The notes beneath the pieces were generated by a model. The model made no database searches, was not told the DNA's origin, and was given only the letters and a program-made list of their open reading frames with translations. A stretch of DNA of 58,298 nucleotides from Bacteroidales bacterium. Its GTDB lineage: Bacteria > Bacteroidota > Bacteroidia > Bacteroidales > UBA932. Positions 1 to 10,185 of this stretch are shown piece by piece (positions within the stretch are counted from its first letter, which is position 1; every line of letters starts with the position of its first letter). The stretch spans positions 1 through 58,298 of the forward strand of contig JAFWOY010000022.1 of the NCBI GenBank assembly GCA_017509755.1, written 5' to 3'. The position numbers were made by a program, and so were the translations under genes.

Positions 1-173
1 TCTGCCTCGCGGTAGACACCGTCCTTCGCACGCAGCTGAGCGAGAGCGTCATAGTAACGAGCCTTGGCTTCGCGGAGGGCAAGGATGCCGTCCGGCTCAA
101 CCTGCTCGATACAGGAAGTGAAAAGACTGCCGGCAGCAATCATAATCACCAGTGAATAAATAATCTTTTTCAT
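1..173 (-). CDS. lipoprotein, N-terminal fragment (runs off the left edge)
   Basis: The first 57 codons of a minus-strand gene are visible, starting MKKIIYSLVIMIAAGSLFTSC. The hydrophobic leader ends in a lipobox (LFTSC, Cys21), so the product should be a lipid-anchored envelope protein. The next part is polar and helical (ILALREAKARYYDALAQLRAK). I do not recognise a family from this fragment. The ATG at 173-171 follows an A+T-rich upstream stretch and is the only sensible start. Confidence 0.75.
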   Translation of the reverse strand, partial: MKKIIYSLVIMIAAGSLFTSCIEQVEPDGILALREAKARYYDALAQLRAKDGVYREA

Positions 174-312
174 AAAAAAATTTTGTTAAGTGTGTTTATT
201 ATTTTTGGTTAAACATTAAAAATATGTACACAGTTTATCGCCTCAAAATTAGACAATAATTTTTGATTGTCCAAATTTTTGGGGTTTTTTTCAACCAATT
301 GTTGAAAAAATG

Positions 313-2373
313 TTAAAAAAATCTTGCCCTATTATCTTTAATCTCTGCTTCATTGGCAATTACGTTTTGCAAGACGCTATTGTGGTACTGCGCTTTCCGC
401 GACAGTTGGGTAGCAGCGTCCGCATCGGAGAAGAACTGCCCGGTCTTCCGATCCATCACCTGGAAGACATAGACACCGATGGTGCCGCCGACCGACTGGA
501 TCGTCCCTTCGGGAGCAGCAGCTACGGCGCCGAGGAAGGCCGGATCATTCTGCCCATACTGCACTGAACCGAAAGAAAGGCCGGGTGCATGGCTGACCGT
601 GGTACCGAGGGTCTCGGCTATCTGCTCCATGGAATTCATGCCGGCAATCTTCGTCCGGACATCAGCCAACTGCTTGTCCACATTCTTGCGGGCAGCCAGG
701 ACAGTGCGGATCTGCGGGGAAACTTCATTCAGGTCGGCATAGCCTTCCTTGCGGGTCTTGGTTACAGCTGTAACAAAATAGTATTTGTTGTCAACAATCT
801 TCAGGTCGGAAACATCCCCGGCTTTCGTCTTCTTGTCGAAAACCCAGGATACGACTTCACGCGCATTGTCGGCCGGCCCGATGCGACGGGTGGCCTGGAC
901 CATATTATTAATAGGTATGACGGGCAGATCCTGCTCCTGGGCCAGTTTCTGGAAATTGGCCAGTTTGCCGTCGCAGGCATCAGCGAACTCGACTGCCTTC
1001 ATCTGGAAGTCGCGGTAGGTCTCATCGGAAGGAAGCACATTCTTGACCAGCGTGGCAAGTTGGACCTTCTTGACAGGACGTGTGCGTTCCGGCATATAGA
1101 GGACCAGGTGCATCTGGTTGTTCGGACCCTTGATTTTGATGAGTTTCTGCTGCGCGTCAAACACCGGCGAGAATTCCGGCCAGTTGTTGGACATCATGTC
1201 TTCCTGGGTAAACCAGCCCATCTCGGTAAACTGGGACGGGTCGGCCTTGCGGGACTGTTCGGCCAGGAAAGCGTCAGCGTCAGCTTCCTGCGAATACGGG
1301 AACACCTTCACATAGAGATGGACAGAATCGGACATCATGCGGACATCCGCCACGCGCATGGCTGCATAGGAGCTCTCTTCCGTAAGGACAGGACTTACCG
1401 TACCGACCGGTTCATGGAAAGCGGTATGCTGGAACTCCGGCGTGACGGAAAGCTGGTCTTCCGAGAAGTAATAGATATTCCATTTGCTGTCGGAATGGAG
1501 CGTGACGAAGGACTTGAGGTTATCTGCCGTGGTGAATTCCGCCAGCAGGGCGTCGAATTCTTCTTTCGTGTCGGCGAAATCCTGGGCGGACGGAACGACT
1601 TCCCACATCACATATTCGATGTCACGGTTGGCCGGCTGCTTGAACTGCTCTTTGCGTTCGTTATAGTAATTCCGGATTTCCTCGGGAGAGACGACGACGG
1701 TGCTGTCGGGGACATAGGACATCGGGGAGAAAACGAAATCCACATCCGCAGTGACATTGCTTTCCGCCAGCAGACGGCTCTTTTCGAGATCCGTCAGGTA
1801 ATCGCTCTTCTCGATGAGCGAAGCATATTTGGAAAAGAGACGTTCGCGATAGACATTCTCTTCGAGGAACGACCAGAGGGCCGCATACTGACCCGTCTCA
1901 TCCGCATCAATGGTCTGCACGAAACTGACCAGGGCTTCCCGGCTGAAAGCGCCGGTGGCAGGGTCGTTGAAAATGCCCTGCTGCAGGAGGATCGGGGAGA
2001 TGTTGCCACCCTGCGTGAGGTCGAGCATTTCTTCTTCACCCACGGAAAGTCCGGCATCCCCGGCTTTCGGGATGAAAACTTCATTTTCGAAGATTGACTG
2101 CCAGGCCGCATCGCGGATCTGGGCCTGCTGCTCTTCCGAAGAAGGATTCTGGCCCATCATCTTGGCAATCTCGGTGTAGGCATTGAGCTGCTCGTAGTAC
2201 TCTTTGTATGACACGGACTTGCCGTTCATGGAACCTACTTTGTTGTCTGAGGAGAACCGGTCTGCGGCTGAACGGAGTGTCTGAGGATCAAGGATGAACG
2301 ACAACAGAGCCAGCGCGACGAGAACCGTAATCAAAATTCCGAATTTGACGCGAATTTTCTCTAATACCGCCAT
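313..2373 (-). CDS. ppiD: SurA/PpiD-type peptidylprolyl isomerase, membrane anchored
   Basis: The 686-aa protein matches the Bacteroidetes PpiD/SurA_N layout: a short cytoplasmic start (MAVLEKIRVKFG), one membrane segment at about residues 12-29, a helical SurA-like chaperone region (about 40-270), a central parvulin-like region (about 330-430) and a second, divergent one near 480-600. The family folds outer-membrane proteins in the periplasm while anchored to the inner membrane. The closing residues RARFF are compatible with a beta-rich end. A promoter of the Bacteroidales type lies just upstream (2440-2473). In other Bacteroidales this gene sits downstream of lptC, as here. The function of the parvulin parts is inferred from family membership; active-site residues were not checked. 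Confidence 0.9.
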   Translation of the reverse strand: MAVLEKIRVKFGILITVLVALALLSFILDPQTLRSAADRFSSDNKVGSMNGKSVSYKEYYEQLNAYTEIAKMMGQNPSSEEQQAQIRDAAWQSIFENEVFIPKAGDAGLSVGEEEMLDLTQGGNISPILLQQGIFNDPATGAFSREALVSFVQTIDADETGQYAALWSFLEENVYRERLFSKYASLIEKSDYLTDLEKSRLLAESNVTADVDFVFSPMSYVPDSTVVVSPEEIRNYYNERKEQFKQPANRDIEYVMWEVVPSAQDFADTKEEFDALLAEFTTADNLKSFVTLHSDSKWNIYYFSEDQLSVTPEFQHTAFHEPVGTVSPVLTEESSYAAMRVADVRMMSDSVHLYVKVFPYSQEADADAFLAEQSRKADPSQFTEMGWFTQEDMMSNNWPEFSPVFDAQQKLIKIKGPNNQMHLVLYMPERTRPVKKVQLATLVKNVLPSDETYRDFQMKAVEFADACDGKLANFQKLAQEQDLPVIPINNMVQATRRIGPADNAREVVSWVFDKKTKAGDVSDLKIVDNKYYFVTAVTKTRKEGYADLNEVSPQIRTVLAARKNVDKQLADVRTKIAGMNSMEQIAETLGTTVSHAPGLSFGSVQYGQNDPAFLGAVAAAPEGTIQSVGGTIGVYVFQVMDRKTGQFFSDADAATQLSRKAQYHNSVLQNVIANEAEIKDNRARFF

Positions 2374-2439
2374 TTTACGTTTAGTTTTAGTTATTAATTT
2401 TCATGTACTTTTCCAACAGGCCCTTTCGGGCACGAGGTG

Positions 2440-2473
2440 CAAAAGTACACAAAAATCACTTACTAGATGCAAA
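2440..2473 (-). promoter_or_regulatory. promoter of ppiD
   Basis: Reading the minus strand, TTTG (2473-2470) is followed 22 nt later by TACTTTTG (2447-2440), which fits the Bacteroidetes -33 TTTG / -7 TAnnTTTG consensus. Transcription would start near 2433, about 60 nt before the ppiD ATG. Confidence 0.6.
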
Positions 2474-2510
2474 AAGGGGGTAAAACGTTGCGTTCAGAAT
2501 TGTAAAAAAA

Positions 2511-3143
2511 TCAATTTTTTTTACGATGCGGCCCCATTACATTGACGGTGTCGATGAATTGATAGGTGGAATCCCGTTCCACGGCATACCAGTCGAACGG
2601 ACGGAGGATGACGGAATTGCGCGCCCGCTCGTCGGAAGTCATCCCGAAACCCTGCAACAGGCCGCTGTCGGAAGTAAGTTTCACATAGCAATCCGTGTAG
2701 ATCTGCTGCTCCTCCTTGTTCCAGTAGATGGTGTCCGTCTCCATCCGCTCTCCCTTGATATGATTGGTCACGACGACGTGACCGAAAGCGCTCCAGGACT
2801 CCTGGCCCTGCGTAGTCACATGGCGCGCCTGGTCGGCGATGATGGTGGTTTCGAGCTCGCCGTTTTCGGTATAGGCATCCACGAAGAAACCTTCGGTGTA
2901 GAGTTCGTAGGCGTGGAGCGTGGAATCTTTCTCGTATTCAAACCGCTTCATCAGCGGAGCGTGCATCCGCATCTCGGCGGAACCTTTGTCAGTCTGCAGG
3001 ATCTGCATGTCGTGCACGATCTGGACCGGCGTCTGCTCGAAATCGAAGGTCACCTCCTCCTCGGGCTTGCAGGAAGAAAAAAGCAGGATGGCCGCCGCAA
3101 GGGCGACAGCCATCCTGAAAGGGATATGAAGGATCTGCTTCAA
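2511..3143 (-). CDS. lptC: LPS export system periplasmic/lipoprotein component LptC
   Basis: The 210-aa protein has a signal/lipobox leader ending FSSC (Cys26), followed by an all-beta LptC-like domain. A conserved block near residues 120-150 (FGHVVVTNHIKGERMETDTI, then YWNKEEQQIYTD) is typical of Bacteroidales LptC. It would bridge the LptBFG transporter to LptA during lipopolysaccharide export. Its ATG is immediately next to the stop of the upstream TPR gene (3144), so the two are probably translated together. A hemolysin/CNNM gene that often lies between lptC and ppiD in related genomes is absent here. Confidence 0.88.
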   Translation of the reverse strand: MKQILHIPFRMAVALAAAILLFSSCKPEEEVTFDFEQTPVQIVHDMQILQTDKGSAEMRMHAPLMKRFEYEKDSTLHAYELYTEGFFVDAYTENGELETTIIADQARHVTTQGQESWSAFGHVVVTNHIKGERMETDTIYWNKEEQQIYTDCYVKLTSDSGLLQGFGMTSDERARNSVILRPFDWYAVERDSTYQFIDTVNVMGPHRKKN

Positions 3144-4457
3144 TTACTTGTTGGTACGGACGGTCGTGCGCTCGGTCATGCCGCCACAGCTGACCGTATA
3201 GCCACTGCCTTCGGTGATATCCAGGAAGAAGGCATCTTCCGTCTTCGGGAAATAGCGGCGGTACTGGGCTGCCAGCGAATTGGCATCTTCGGTCACGGAC
3301 GGGTCGGCGGCAGCGGCACGCTGCAGGTAGTCAACGGCCACCCAGAAGTTGGCGCGGCTGCTTACCTCGTCGCCACCACATTTCTGGCCTCCCCAGATGG
3401 TTCCGATCAGCAGATAGGCTTTGCCTTTGTAATCTTCGCTGAGTTCAGCTGCTTCCTTGGCCTTGGCAACAGCGGAAGCGGCGCGGCCGCATTTCTTGAA
3501 ATAATATGTTGCCAATTCGAAAGTGTAATCAGCCTTGGTAGCTACATCGTCCGGATTGAGCAGGCTGATGGCGCGTTCCAGGGCTTCCGCGGCCTTCGTG
3601 TTCTCATCCCGGGAAGAGTAGAGACGATACAGACCGTACACGGAGCTGGCGGTCGGGTTGATCTCGTTGAGCGCGACGATCGACTGGAGGAAGAGCTCGG
3701 TGTTCATGCACTCGCTCTTGGAAAGCATCTTGACCATGTTGGTCAGGAGCGCCTCGTCGTTCGGGTTGGCCTGGAAACGCGGCGTGTAAAGGGCCACCAG
3801 ATTGTCGCACGAAGCCACACCGCTGTCAATCAGCAGGCTTTCGACATCCTGTTTGGCGCTGCGGTACTGCGGATCGTTGCTGGAATCAATCTTGTCATCC
3901 AAGTAGCCGGAAATCTTGGTGTAATTGTTCATCACACCTTCGGCATCCATCTTTTCATTGCGGTACATCTCCACGGCCGATTTCATCTGGGTGACAAAGG
4001 CGGCCGGACCGGCTTCGCCCTTGATCTGGTCGAGGACTTCCGTCAGGATCTTGTACTGCGTCTCGTAGTCAGCCCCCAGGTAGTTGACCACGTCGATGGC
4101 TTTGTTGTCCAAACTCTTGACCGCATATTTCGGATAGTTCTGGGCACGGACGTCGCTCAGCAGGAGCAGCGTATCGACCAGTTCCCGATAGCGGACCGGG
4201 TCTTTCCGGTTCTTGTTGATCTCATAACGGATGATGGTCTGCCCGTTAATGAGCATGTTCTGGCTCGCGGTGGGCGGGCACAAACTGAATGCCTTCCTCC
4301 AGAACGGGGCAGCCTCCTCATAGTTCTTCTGTTTGCAAAGCTCCTGGTAGTAGGAGAGATACTTCGTGCATTCGGCGCTGTCTTTACCGAAGCGTCCCTG
4401 TGCGAATGCCGGTACGGCAAGCACGAGAGTCATTAGGATGATGGCAATCTTTTTCAT
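3144..4457 (-). CDS. secreted tetratricopeptide-repeat protein
   Basis: The 437-aa protein has a clear signal peptide (MKKIAIILMTLVLAVPAFAQ) and several helical TPR-like repeats, for example around residues 28-60 (YYQELCKQKNYEEAAPFWRK), then 215-250 and 275-345. The conserved placement between an outer-membrane beta-barrel gene and lptC is shared with other Bacteroidales. That suggests a periplasmic scaffold role in outer-membrane biogenesis, but this is inferred from position only. The C-terminal tail (GYTVSCGGMTERTTVRTNK) is beta-like and unassigned. Confidence 0.8.
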   Translation of the reverse strand: MKKIAIILMTLVLAVPAFAQGRFGKDSAECTKYLSYYQELCKQKNYEEAAPFWRKAFSLCPPTASQNMLINGQTIIRYEINKNRKDPVRYRELVDTLLLLSDVRAQNYPKYAVKSLDNKAIDVVNYLGADYETQYKILTEVLDQIKGEAGPAAFVTQMKSAVEMYRNEKMDAEGVMNNYTKISGYLDDKIDSSNDPQYRSAKQDVESLLIDSGVASCDNLVALYTPRFQANPNDEALLTNMVKMLSKSECMNTELFLQSIVALNEINPTASSVYGLYRLYSSRDENTKAAEALERAISLLNPDDVATKADYTFELATYYFKKCGRAASAVAKAKEAAELSEDYKGKAYLLIGTIWGGQKCGGDEVSSRANFWVAVDYLQRAAAADPSVTEDANSLAAQYRRYFPKTEDAFFLDITEGSGYTVSCGGMTERTTVRTNK

Positions 4458-4490
4458 CGTTATTCAGTTTGAAGGCAAATTTAGCAAAAT

Positions 4491-5840
4491 TTAATTGTAC
4501 AAGGTAGGGATGAACCAAATATCGTGCAAATTGAATGAAAGCGTGAACAAAAAATAACGTTCCCGCACCAGATTGTTGTCCAAAGCGCCCCGCTGGCCCA
4601 GCTCCACGCCCAGATTGATACTGTTGTAGTAGCGGAAAACGGGGATACCGACTCCCATCGTGACACCGGTCGCGGCGATCTGGCTTCCATTGAGGAAAAT
4701 GTGGGACATTTCCCTGTATGCGCCCGCCCGCCAGGTAAGCCTCCGGAGAAAATGGCCGAAACCCTTGCGCACATCATAGCGGTTGGGCGTCACTTCAAAG
4801 CCGGCCCGGAAATTCTGGGCGACACCGGTCTGGAAATTGACACCCGGATACTCGCCGAGAGAGAGGCCTGTCCAGTCCTGACGCGTGTAATCGAAACCGA
4901 CCATCCATGTTTCGCCATACCGGAACGAAACGCCCGCTCCGATCTCTGCCGGCATGCTGTAGTTGGCGAGCGACGACTTACGGTTTGCAATCGTATCGGT
5001 TGAAGAAGAGGTCTTTCCGTAAGCATATCGCACTTCCCCGCCCCGAAGCCGGGTAGGAAGTGCATACGTTGCACCGACAGTGAGGTTCATCCCGCCACCC
5101 AGCGGCTGCTGGTACTGCAGGCCGAAACGGCCGCCGAAACAACTCACATTGTCCCGCCAGCCCGAGGAAAGGGAACGGTAGGAGGAACTGTTGCGGAAAG
5201 TGGCCGTGCTGTTGCGGTCGATCTTGCCGAAATAATAATCGAGGTCGGCACCCAGGCTCAAGCGGTCCCACAAAATGACACCGGCACCCAGAAAAGCTTG
5301 GTAAACACCGCCTGTGCCTTCTTTGGTATAACGGATATCCCCTGCTTCGGCAATCAAGGCGTCGGAAGTCTCGTCTGCCTGGAACTTATATGAAACCGTG
5401 CTATATGGCACGATGCCGAGCTTGAAGGCCCCGTGCCGGGCGATGGGAAGCGTCGCGACAATGTTGTGCATGTTGAACGTGTTGTTCGCGGACTTGAGCA
5501 CGCCCTGCGCCGTTTCGCTAAGCGACGTGGCGGCATTGCCCTGGTAGAGCACATTGCGGTTCTCCAGCCCGAAATCCATCATGAAAGACTTGGCTTCCCG
5601 CGCCGTGACGGCGGCCGGATTGAGCAGATTGATATACCGGACATTGCGGTCACCGATGCCGAAACCGCCCATCGAAAGATTGTAGCCCGTCCCCTGGCGC
5701 ACCAGGTCCCCGAAGCCGAAAAGGGAATAAGGCGAATAGCCGTTCCCTGCAAGCGGATCCTGCGCGGAAGCAGGCTGCCACAGCGCTGACAGCAGGAGGA
5801 CCGAGGCGGCGACAAGCAGAATCTTTGTCTTCTTCACCAT
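4491..5840 (-). CDS. outer-membrane beta-barrel protein (FadL/OmpP1-like, function unknown)
   Basis: From the chosen ATG at 5840 (MVKKTKILLVAASVLLLSALWQPASAQ) the product is 449 aa with a signal peptide. An in-frame start nine codons upstream would spoil the leader, so it was rejected. The mature part alternates glycine-rich turns with amphipathic strands (for example KLGIVPYSTVSYKF) and ends in an aromatic-rich strand with terminal YN, as expected for a barrel. The start of the mature part (YSPYSLFGFGDL) is a hallmark of this Bacteroidales family, which sits upstream of the TPR-lptC genes. The substrate is unknown. Confidence 0.8.
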   Translation of the reverse strand: MVKKTKILLVAASVLLLSALWQPASAQDPLAGNGYSPYSLFGFGDLVRQGTGYNLSMGGFGIGDRNVRYINLLNPAAVTAREAKSFMMDFGLENRNVLYQGNAATSLSETAQGVLKSANNTFNMHNIVATLPIARHGAFKLGIVPYSTVSYKFQADETSDALIAEAGDIRYTKEGTGGVYQAFLGAGVILWDRLSLGADLDYYFGKIDRNSTATFRNSSSYRSLSSGWRDNVSCFGGRFGLQYQQPLGGGMNLTVGATYALPTRLRGGEVRYAYGKTSSSTDTIANRKSSLANYSMPAEIGAGVSFRYGETWMVGFDYTRQDWTGLSLGEYPGVNFQTGVAQNFRAGFEVTPNRYDVRKGFGHFLRRLTWRAGAYREMSHIFLNGSQIAATGVTMGVGIPVFRYYNSINLGVELGQRGALDNNLVRERYFLFTLSFNLHDIWFIPTLYN

Positions 5841-5887
5841 ACTTTTTCTTGTGCGTACGAAATGCAAAGTTAGTAAAAAATCAAAGA

Positions 5888-8800
5888 TTATACCAAAAAG
5901 GAGGTCAGAACCTTGGCTGCCGCCTGCACGGAAGGGATATTCTCCACTTTGAAATGCAGTTTCCCGCCTGTTTCCTGCAATTTGACACCCGCTTTGCGCT
6001 GGGCCAGCTGCTGGAGGATTGCGCCGAAACGGTCGGACTGGAAGAACGGGTGGTTGCGGTCGGCAATGAACCAGGCAATCATCACGCTGTTCTTGAGCAC
6101 GATCCGTTCGATGCCCAGCTTGCCGGCCATCATGCGCAGCCGCACGACATCGATGAGTTCAAGTACCGGCGTCGGAATCGGCGCCCCGAAACGGTCGGCC
6201 AGATTGGCCGTGAAGCGCTTGAGCAGGTCTTCCGATTTGATGCCGTCGAGTTCCTTGTAGAGACGGATCTTTTCGGACGGCACATTGACATAGGTATCCG
6301 GAATCATCAGCTCAAGATCCGTATCCACCTGTGTATCGAGTTCATAGCTGATACGCTGCAGCGGTTCTTCCACCTCGCCGGTCCGGGAAAGCGCCAGTTC
6401 GTTCATGGCTTCCTTGAGGATCCGCATATACGTTTCGAAACCCATCTCGGCCATGAAACCCGATTGTTCCGCACCCAGCAGATTGCCGGCACCGCGGATA
6501 TCCAGGTCCTGCATGGCGATATTGAAACCGCTGCCCAGGTCGCTGAAAGCTTCCAGCGCCCGGATGCGGCGGCGCGCATCGTCCGTCAGCGTCTCTTCTT
6601 CCGGCACGATGAGATAGCAGTAGGCTTTGACATTGCTGCGACCCACCCTGCCCCGGAGTTGGTGCAGGTCGCTCAGGCCGAAACGGTGCGCGCGGTCCAC
6701 AATCATCGTATTGGCATTCGGAATGTCTATGCCATTCTCGATGATGGTCGTGGAAAGCAGGATATCATAATCACCGGCAATGAATTGCAGGATCTTGCTT
6801 TCCAGCTCGCGCGCTTCCATCTGGCCGTGCGCCACGCAGATTTCCGCTTGCGGGCAGATGGCGTGGATCTTGTCCCGCATGGCAAATATATCGTCCACCC
6901 GGTTGTGCACGAAATAGACCTGCCCGCCCCTTTCGAGTTCCCGGTTGAGAATATCGGCCAGATATTCTTCATCAAAACGGATGACTTCCGTGGTAACGGG
7001 GATGCGGTTGGGCGGCGGCGTGTTGATGATGGAAAGGTCGCGGGCACCCAGCAGGGAGAACTGCAAGGTGCGGGGAATCGGCGTAGCTGTCAATGTCAGC
7101 GTATCAACCGATGTTTTCATCTGGCGGATCCGTTCTTTGGCCGAAACACCGAATTTTTGTTCCTCGTCGATGATGAGCAGGCCCAGATCCTTGAATTGCA
7201 GGCTGCTGTTGAGGATACGGTGGGTCCCGATCAGGATATCGGTTTTACCCGAAGCGATATTTTCGCCGATCTGCTTGATTTCCTTAGCCGTCCGCAGCCG
7301 GCTGATGTAATCGACATGGACCGGGAAATCCTTGAGGCGCTCCTTGAATGTCTGGTAATGCTGCAGGGCGAGGATCGTGGTCGGAACCAATACCGCGACT
7401 TGCTTGCTGTCACACACGGCTTTGAAAGCGGCGCGGATGGCCACTTCGGTTTTGCCGAAGCCCACATCGCCGCACACCAGCCGGTCCATCGGATGCAGGC
7501 TTTCCATATCAGCTTTCACAGCCTCCGTAGCCGTTGCCTGGTCGGGGGTATCTTCAAACAGGAAGGAAGATTCCAATTCCTGTTGCAGGTAAGAATCCGG
7601 GGAGAAGGCGAAACCGCGCGCCTGCTGCCGCTCCGAGTACAGTTTGATGAGATCTTCGGCGATATCCTTGACCTTGGATTTGGTACTTCGCTTGAGATTT
7701 TCCCACGCCTTGCTGCCCAACCGGTAAATCTTCGGCGCCTCACCGTCCCGGGATTTGAACTTGGAAATGCGGTGCAGCGAATGGATTGAAACGAACACCA
7801 CGTCGCCGCCTGCATAGATCAGTTTGACCGCTTCCTGGGTACGTCCGTTGATATTGGTCTTGACCAATCCTCCGTACTGTCCAACGCCATGATCGATATG
7901 GACCACGTAATCCCCGATCCGCATGGCATTCAGATCGTTGATCGTCATCCGTTCGGAACGCTCCACCTGCCGGCGGATGTTCAGTTTGTGATAGCGCTCG
8001 AAAATCTGATGGTCGGTATAGTAGCAATGCTTGGAATGTTTGTCGATATATCCTTCATGAAGGGAAAGGGACAAGAATTCCGGCTTCACGCCACGCAGGA
8101 TTTCTTTCAGGCGCCGCGTCTGGCTTTCATTGGGAGAAAGGATCGTAACCTGGTAGCCCTGGATCTGGTGATGGACGATGTCATCGGAAAGCAGTTCGAA
8201 ATTCTTGGCAAAGGGCGGCTGCGGCAGGATTCCGTCGTCTTCTTTCTCCAGGATATTGTCCCGTAAGTCCCAAATCGTCGTTCCTTCGGGCAGGATATCC
8301 TGAAAATCAGCATGTTCGTTCTCCTGTCCGATTTCATCAAGATTGGGGTAGATGGCCACTTCCCGCAGCGGGCTTCCGATCGACAGTTGGTTGTCCGGAT
8401 TGAAATGCCGGATCGATTCGATCTCATCCCCGAAAAAGTCGATGCGGATCGGTTGCTCATCGGCAAAGGAGAAGATATCCACCAAAGAGCCGCGCAGCGC
8501 AAATTCACCCGGTTCCGTCACAAAATCCGCTTTGCGGAATCCTTCTCCAAACAGGACTTCACTGATCGACTCATGGGACAAAGATTCTCCTTTGCGCAAC
8601 AGCAGGATTGAAGAACGGATGGTTTTCGGACGAAGTACCCTTTCTTCGATCGCTTCCTTGTAAGTTACAATGACCGTGGAGGAAATCGGTTTCTTTTGCA
8701 GTAATTCCGGGGTTATCACATACGATCCTTCCCGGGAAACAACCGGGCTTTTTTCCCAACCTGCTATAGCCGAAAGGGCTGCGGTACGCTGCAACAGGGC

Positions 8801-8995
8801 CGTACTTTTCTTATATTCCGATTTTTCGGAGGAGGAAGGAAAATAAAACAGGTTCTCTTCGCAGAGAAAATTGTCCAGGTCAGAAGCAATATAATAGGCC
8901 TGCTTCTTGGTATCGGCAATCACAACGTGAAGCGCACCTTCCGGGGCGCGCTTCACGGCATGAGCAATATAGACAGCTTTCGGGGAACAGATCAT
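5888..8995 (-). CDS. mfd: transcription-repair coupling factor
   Basis: The 1035-aa protein is Mfd. It has a UvrB-like N-terminal module, an RNA-polymerase-interaction/CarD-like domain (about residues 355-420, IGDYVVHIDHGVGQYGG), a DEAD-type helicase with Walker A (GDVGFGKTEVA) and DEEQ-type motif II (IIDEEQKFG), a helicase C domain (LRGRVGRS) and a TRCF C-terminal domain. It displaces stalled RNA polymerase and recruits UvrA. The ATG overlaps the stop of the upstream Ntn-hydrolase gene by 4 bases (ATGA), which suggests translational coupling. The start lacks several tens of residues found in Bacteroides Mfd, so the extreme N-terminus is shortened. Confidence 0.95.
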   Translation of the reverse strand: MICSPKAVYIAHAVKRAPEGALHVVIADTKKQAYYIASDLDNFLCEENLFYFPSSSEKSEYKKSTALLQRTAALSAIAGWEKSPVVSREGSYVITPELLQKKPISSTVIVTYKEAIEERVLRPKTIRSSILLLRKGESLSHESISEVLFGEGFRKADFVTEPGEFALRGSLVDIFSFADEQPIRIDFFGDEIESIRHFNPDNQLSIGSPLREVAIYPNLDEIGQENEHADFQDILPEGTTIWDLRDNILEKEDDGILPQPPFAKNFELLSDDIVHHQIQGYQVTILSPNESQTRRLKEILRGVKPEFLSLSLHEGYIDKHSKHCYYTDHQIFERYHKLNIRRQVERSERMTINDLNAMRIGDYVVHIDHGVGQYGGLVKTNINGRTQEAVKLIYAGGDVVFVSIHSLHRISKFKSRDGEAPKIYRLGSKAWENLKRSTKSKVKDIAEDLIKLYSERQQARGFAFSPDSYLQQELESSFLFEDTPDQATATEAVKADMESLHPMDRLVCGDVGFGKTEVAIRAAFKAVCDSKQVAVLVPTTILALQHYQTFKERLKDFPVHVDYISRLRTAKEIKQIGENIASGKTDILIGTHRILNSSLQFKDLGLLIIDEEQKFGVSAKERIRQMKTSVDTLTLTATPIPRTLQFSLLGARDLSIINTPPPNRIPVTTEVIRFDEEYLADILNRELERGGQVYFVHNRVDDIFAMRDKIHAICPQAEICVAHGQMEARELESKILQFIAGDYDILLSTTIIENGIDIPNANTMIVDRAHRFGLSDLHQLRGRVGRSNVKAYCYLIVPEEETLTDDARRRIRALEAFSDLGSGFNIAMQDLDIRGAGNLLGAEQSGFMAEMGFETYMRILKEAMNELALSRTGEVEEPLQRISYELDTQVDTDLELMIPDTYVNVPSEKIRLYKELDGIKSEDLLKRFTANLADRFGAPIPTPVLELIDVVRLRMMAGKLGIERIVLKNSVMIAWFIADRNHPFFQSDRFGAILQQLAQRKAGVKLQETGGKLHFKVENIPSVQAAAKVLTSFLV

Positions 8996-10185
8996 AGTTG
9001 CGGTTCCTCCGACAGGATCCTGTCGTAGAGACTGATCACCGCGCTCCGGTCGATTTTCCCGGCCGCATACTGTTTTTCCATCATCTTTTCCGTTTCCTGG
9101 AAATTCGTGTCTTCCAGCCGGAACAGATTGTGCATAAAGAACTGGGCCAGCCCGATGTCAAAATAATTCTTGCCGTTCCCCCGCTTGAGCGGGAAAATCC
9201 TGGCGCGGCGGGCAAGCGCCTGGTCACACATCAGGGCATGGTCGCTGTCTTTCGACTTGCACATGTATGCCGGTTGATTGGCACCTGCCGCTACGAAGAG
9301 CGGAACAGCGATGCCGCACGGTGGATAACCCAGAATGGTCCACATGATCGTAAGATCCGGATTCTCACCTTTTTTCACCCCCTTGACCACAATTGAAGCA
9401 CTGGTGCTGCGACGCGGAATGAAATCCTGGTCGATGTACCAGCCTTCCGGAGCCAGTTCCGGATTCTTGTTGAGGTCGATGCCCAGCAGCGAGTGATAGT
9501 AGCTGCGTGAAAGGTTGTTGAAAATCCACTGCGGCGTCACGTCGATGCCCTGGATCCAAGCCTTATGGAAGATTTCATTGGCTGTATTGTAGCGGATATA
9601 TCCCATTCCGTCGTCTTTGCGACCCGTATAGGAGTGATTCGTATAGACCAGGAAACCTTCAGGGGCGATCTTGGGGTCGTTGACATCGATTTTCGTCCAC
9701 GCCGTATTGTTCACTTCATAATAGGCGGCTCCCCCCTCTGCGTCAATCACGCCGAAATTGCCTTCGACGCCCCGCGGTTTCTTCATCTTGTCGAGGAAAC
9801 GCTCGAAATCCTGCAAGGTCCTGCAACTGCCGAGAGCCTGGTACATCAGCACACCTTCCTGATCTTCGATATCCGCACTTTCTACCTGCAGGTTATAAGA
9901 AGCCGTATTCATGATGGAGAATCCGGCTTCATTGGTACCAGTCCATACTTCACCGTCCTGTACGTCACTGTTGACCAGACCGATAAAGCTGTATTTACGA
10001 CCGTTTCCGGCAGGGAAGAACTCAATGCGGTTGTCGAGTTCACCCGTGTCACGGTGCTTCCAAAGCAACGGCCTTCCGTCAGGTGTGGCCTTTCCGGTAA
10101 AGATAGCTGAAGTGCACGCATCGGAAGGGACAACGGAAAGAAGCGCTGTCACCAAAAGCACGCTAAGAGAAAAGATCTTTTTCAT
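8992..10185 (-). CDS. secreted Ntn-hydrolase, C45/acyl-CoA:6-APA acyltransferase-like
   Basis: The 397-aa protein has a signal peptide. Cleavage after Ala23 would expose Cys24 ([23 protein letters not shown]) as an N-terminal nucleophile, as in autoprocessed Ntn hydrolases of the C45/penicillin-acylase-like group. Later family features include [20 protein letters not shown] and VYTNHSY. Enzymes of this group cleave linear amide bonds; the substrate here is unknown. The gene starts inside the 3' end of ruvB (23-bp overlap) and ends with an ATGA overlap into mfd, so ruvB, this gene and mfd look like one operon. Confidence 0.78.
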   Translation of the reverse strand: MKKIFSLSVLLVTALLSVVPSDACTSAIFTGKATPDGRPLLWKHRDTGELDNRIEFFPAGNGRKYSFIGLVNSDVQDGEVWTGTNEAGFSIMNTASYNLQVESADIEDQEGVLMYQALGSCRTLQDFERFLDKMKKPRGVEGNFGVIDAEGGAAYYEVNNTAWTKIDVNDPKIAPEGFLVYTNHSYTGRKDDGMGYIRYNTANEIFHKAWIQGIDVTPQWIFNNLSRSYYHSLLGIDLNKNPELAPEGWYIDQDFIPRRSTSASIVVKGVKKGENPDLTIMWTILGYPPCGIAVPLFVAAGANQPAYMCKSKDSDHALMCDQALARRARIFPLKRGNGKNYFDIGLAQFFMHNLFRLEDTNFQETEKMMEKQYAAGKIDRSAVISLYDRILSEEPQL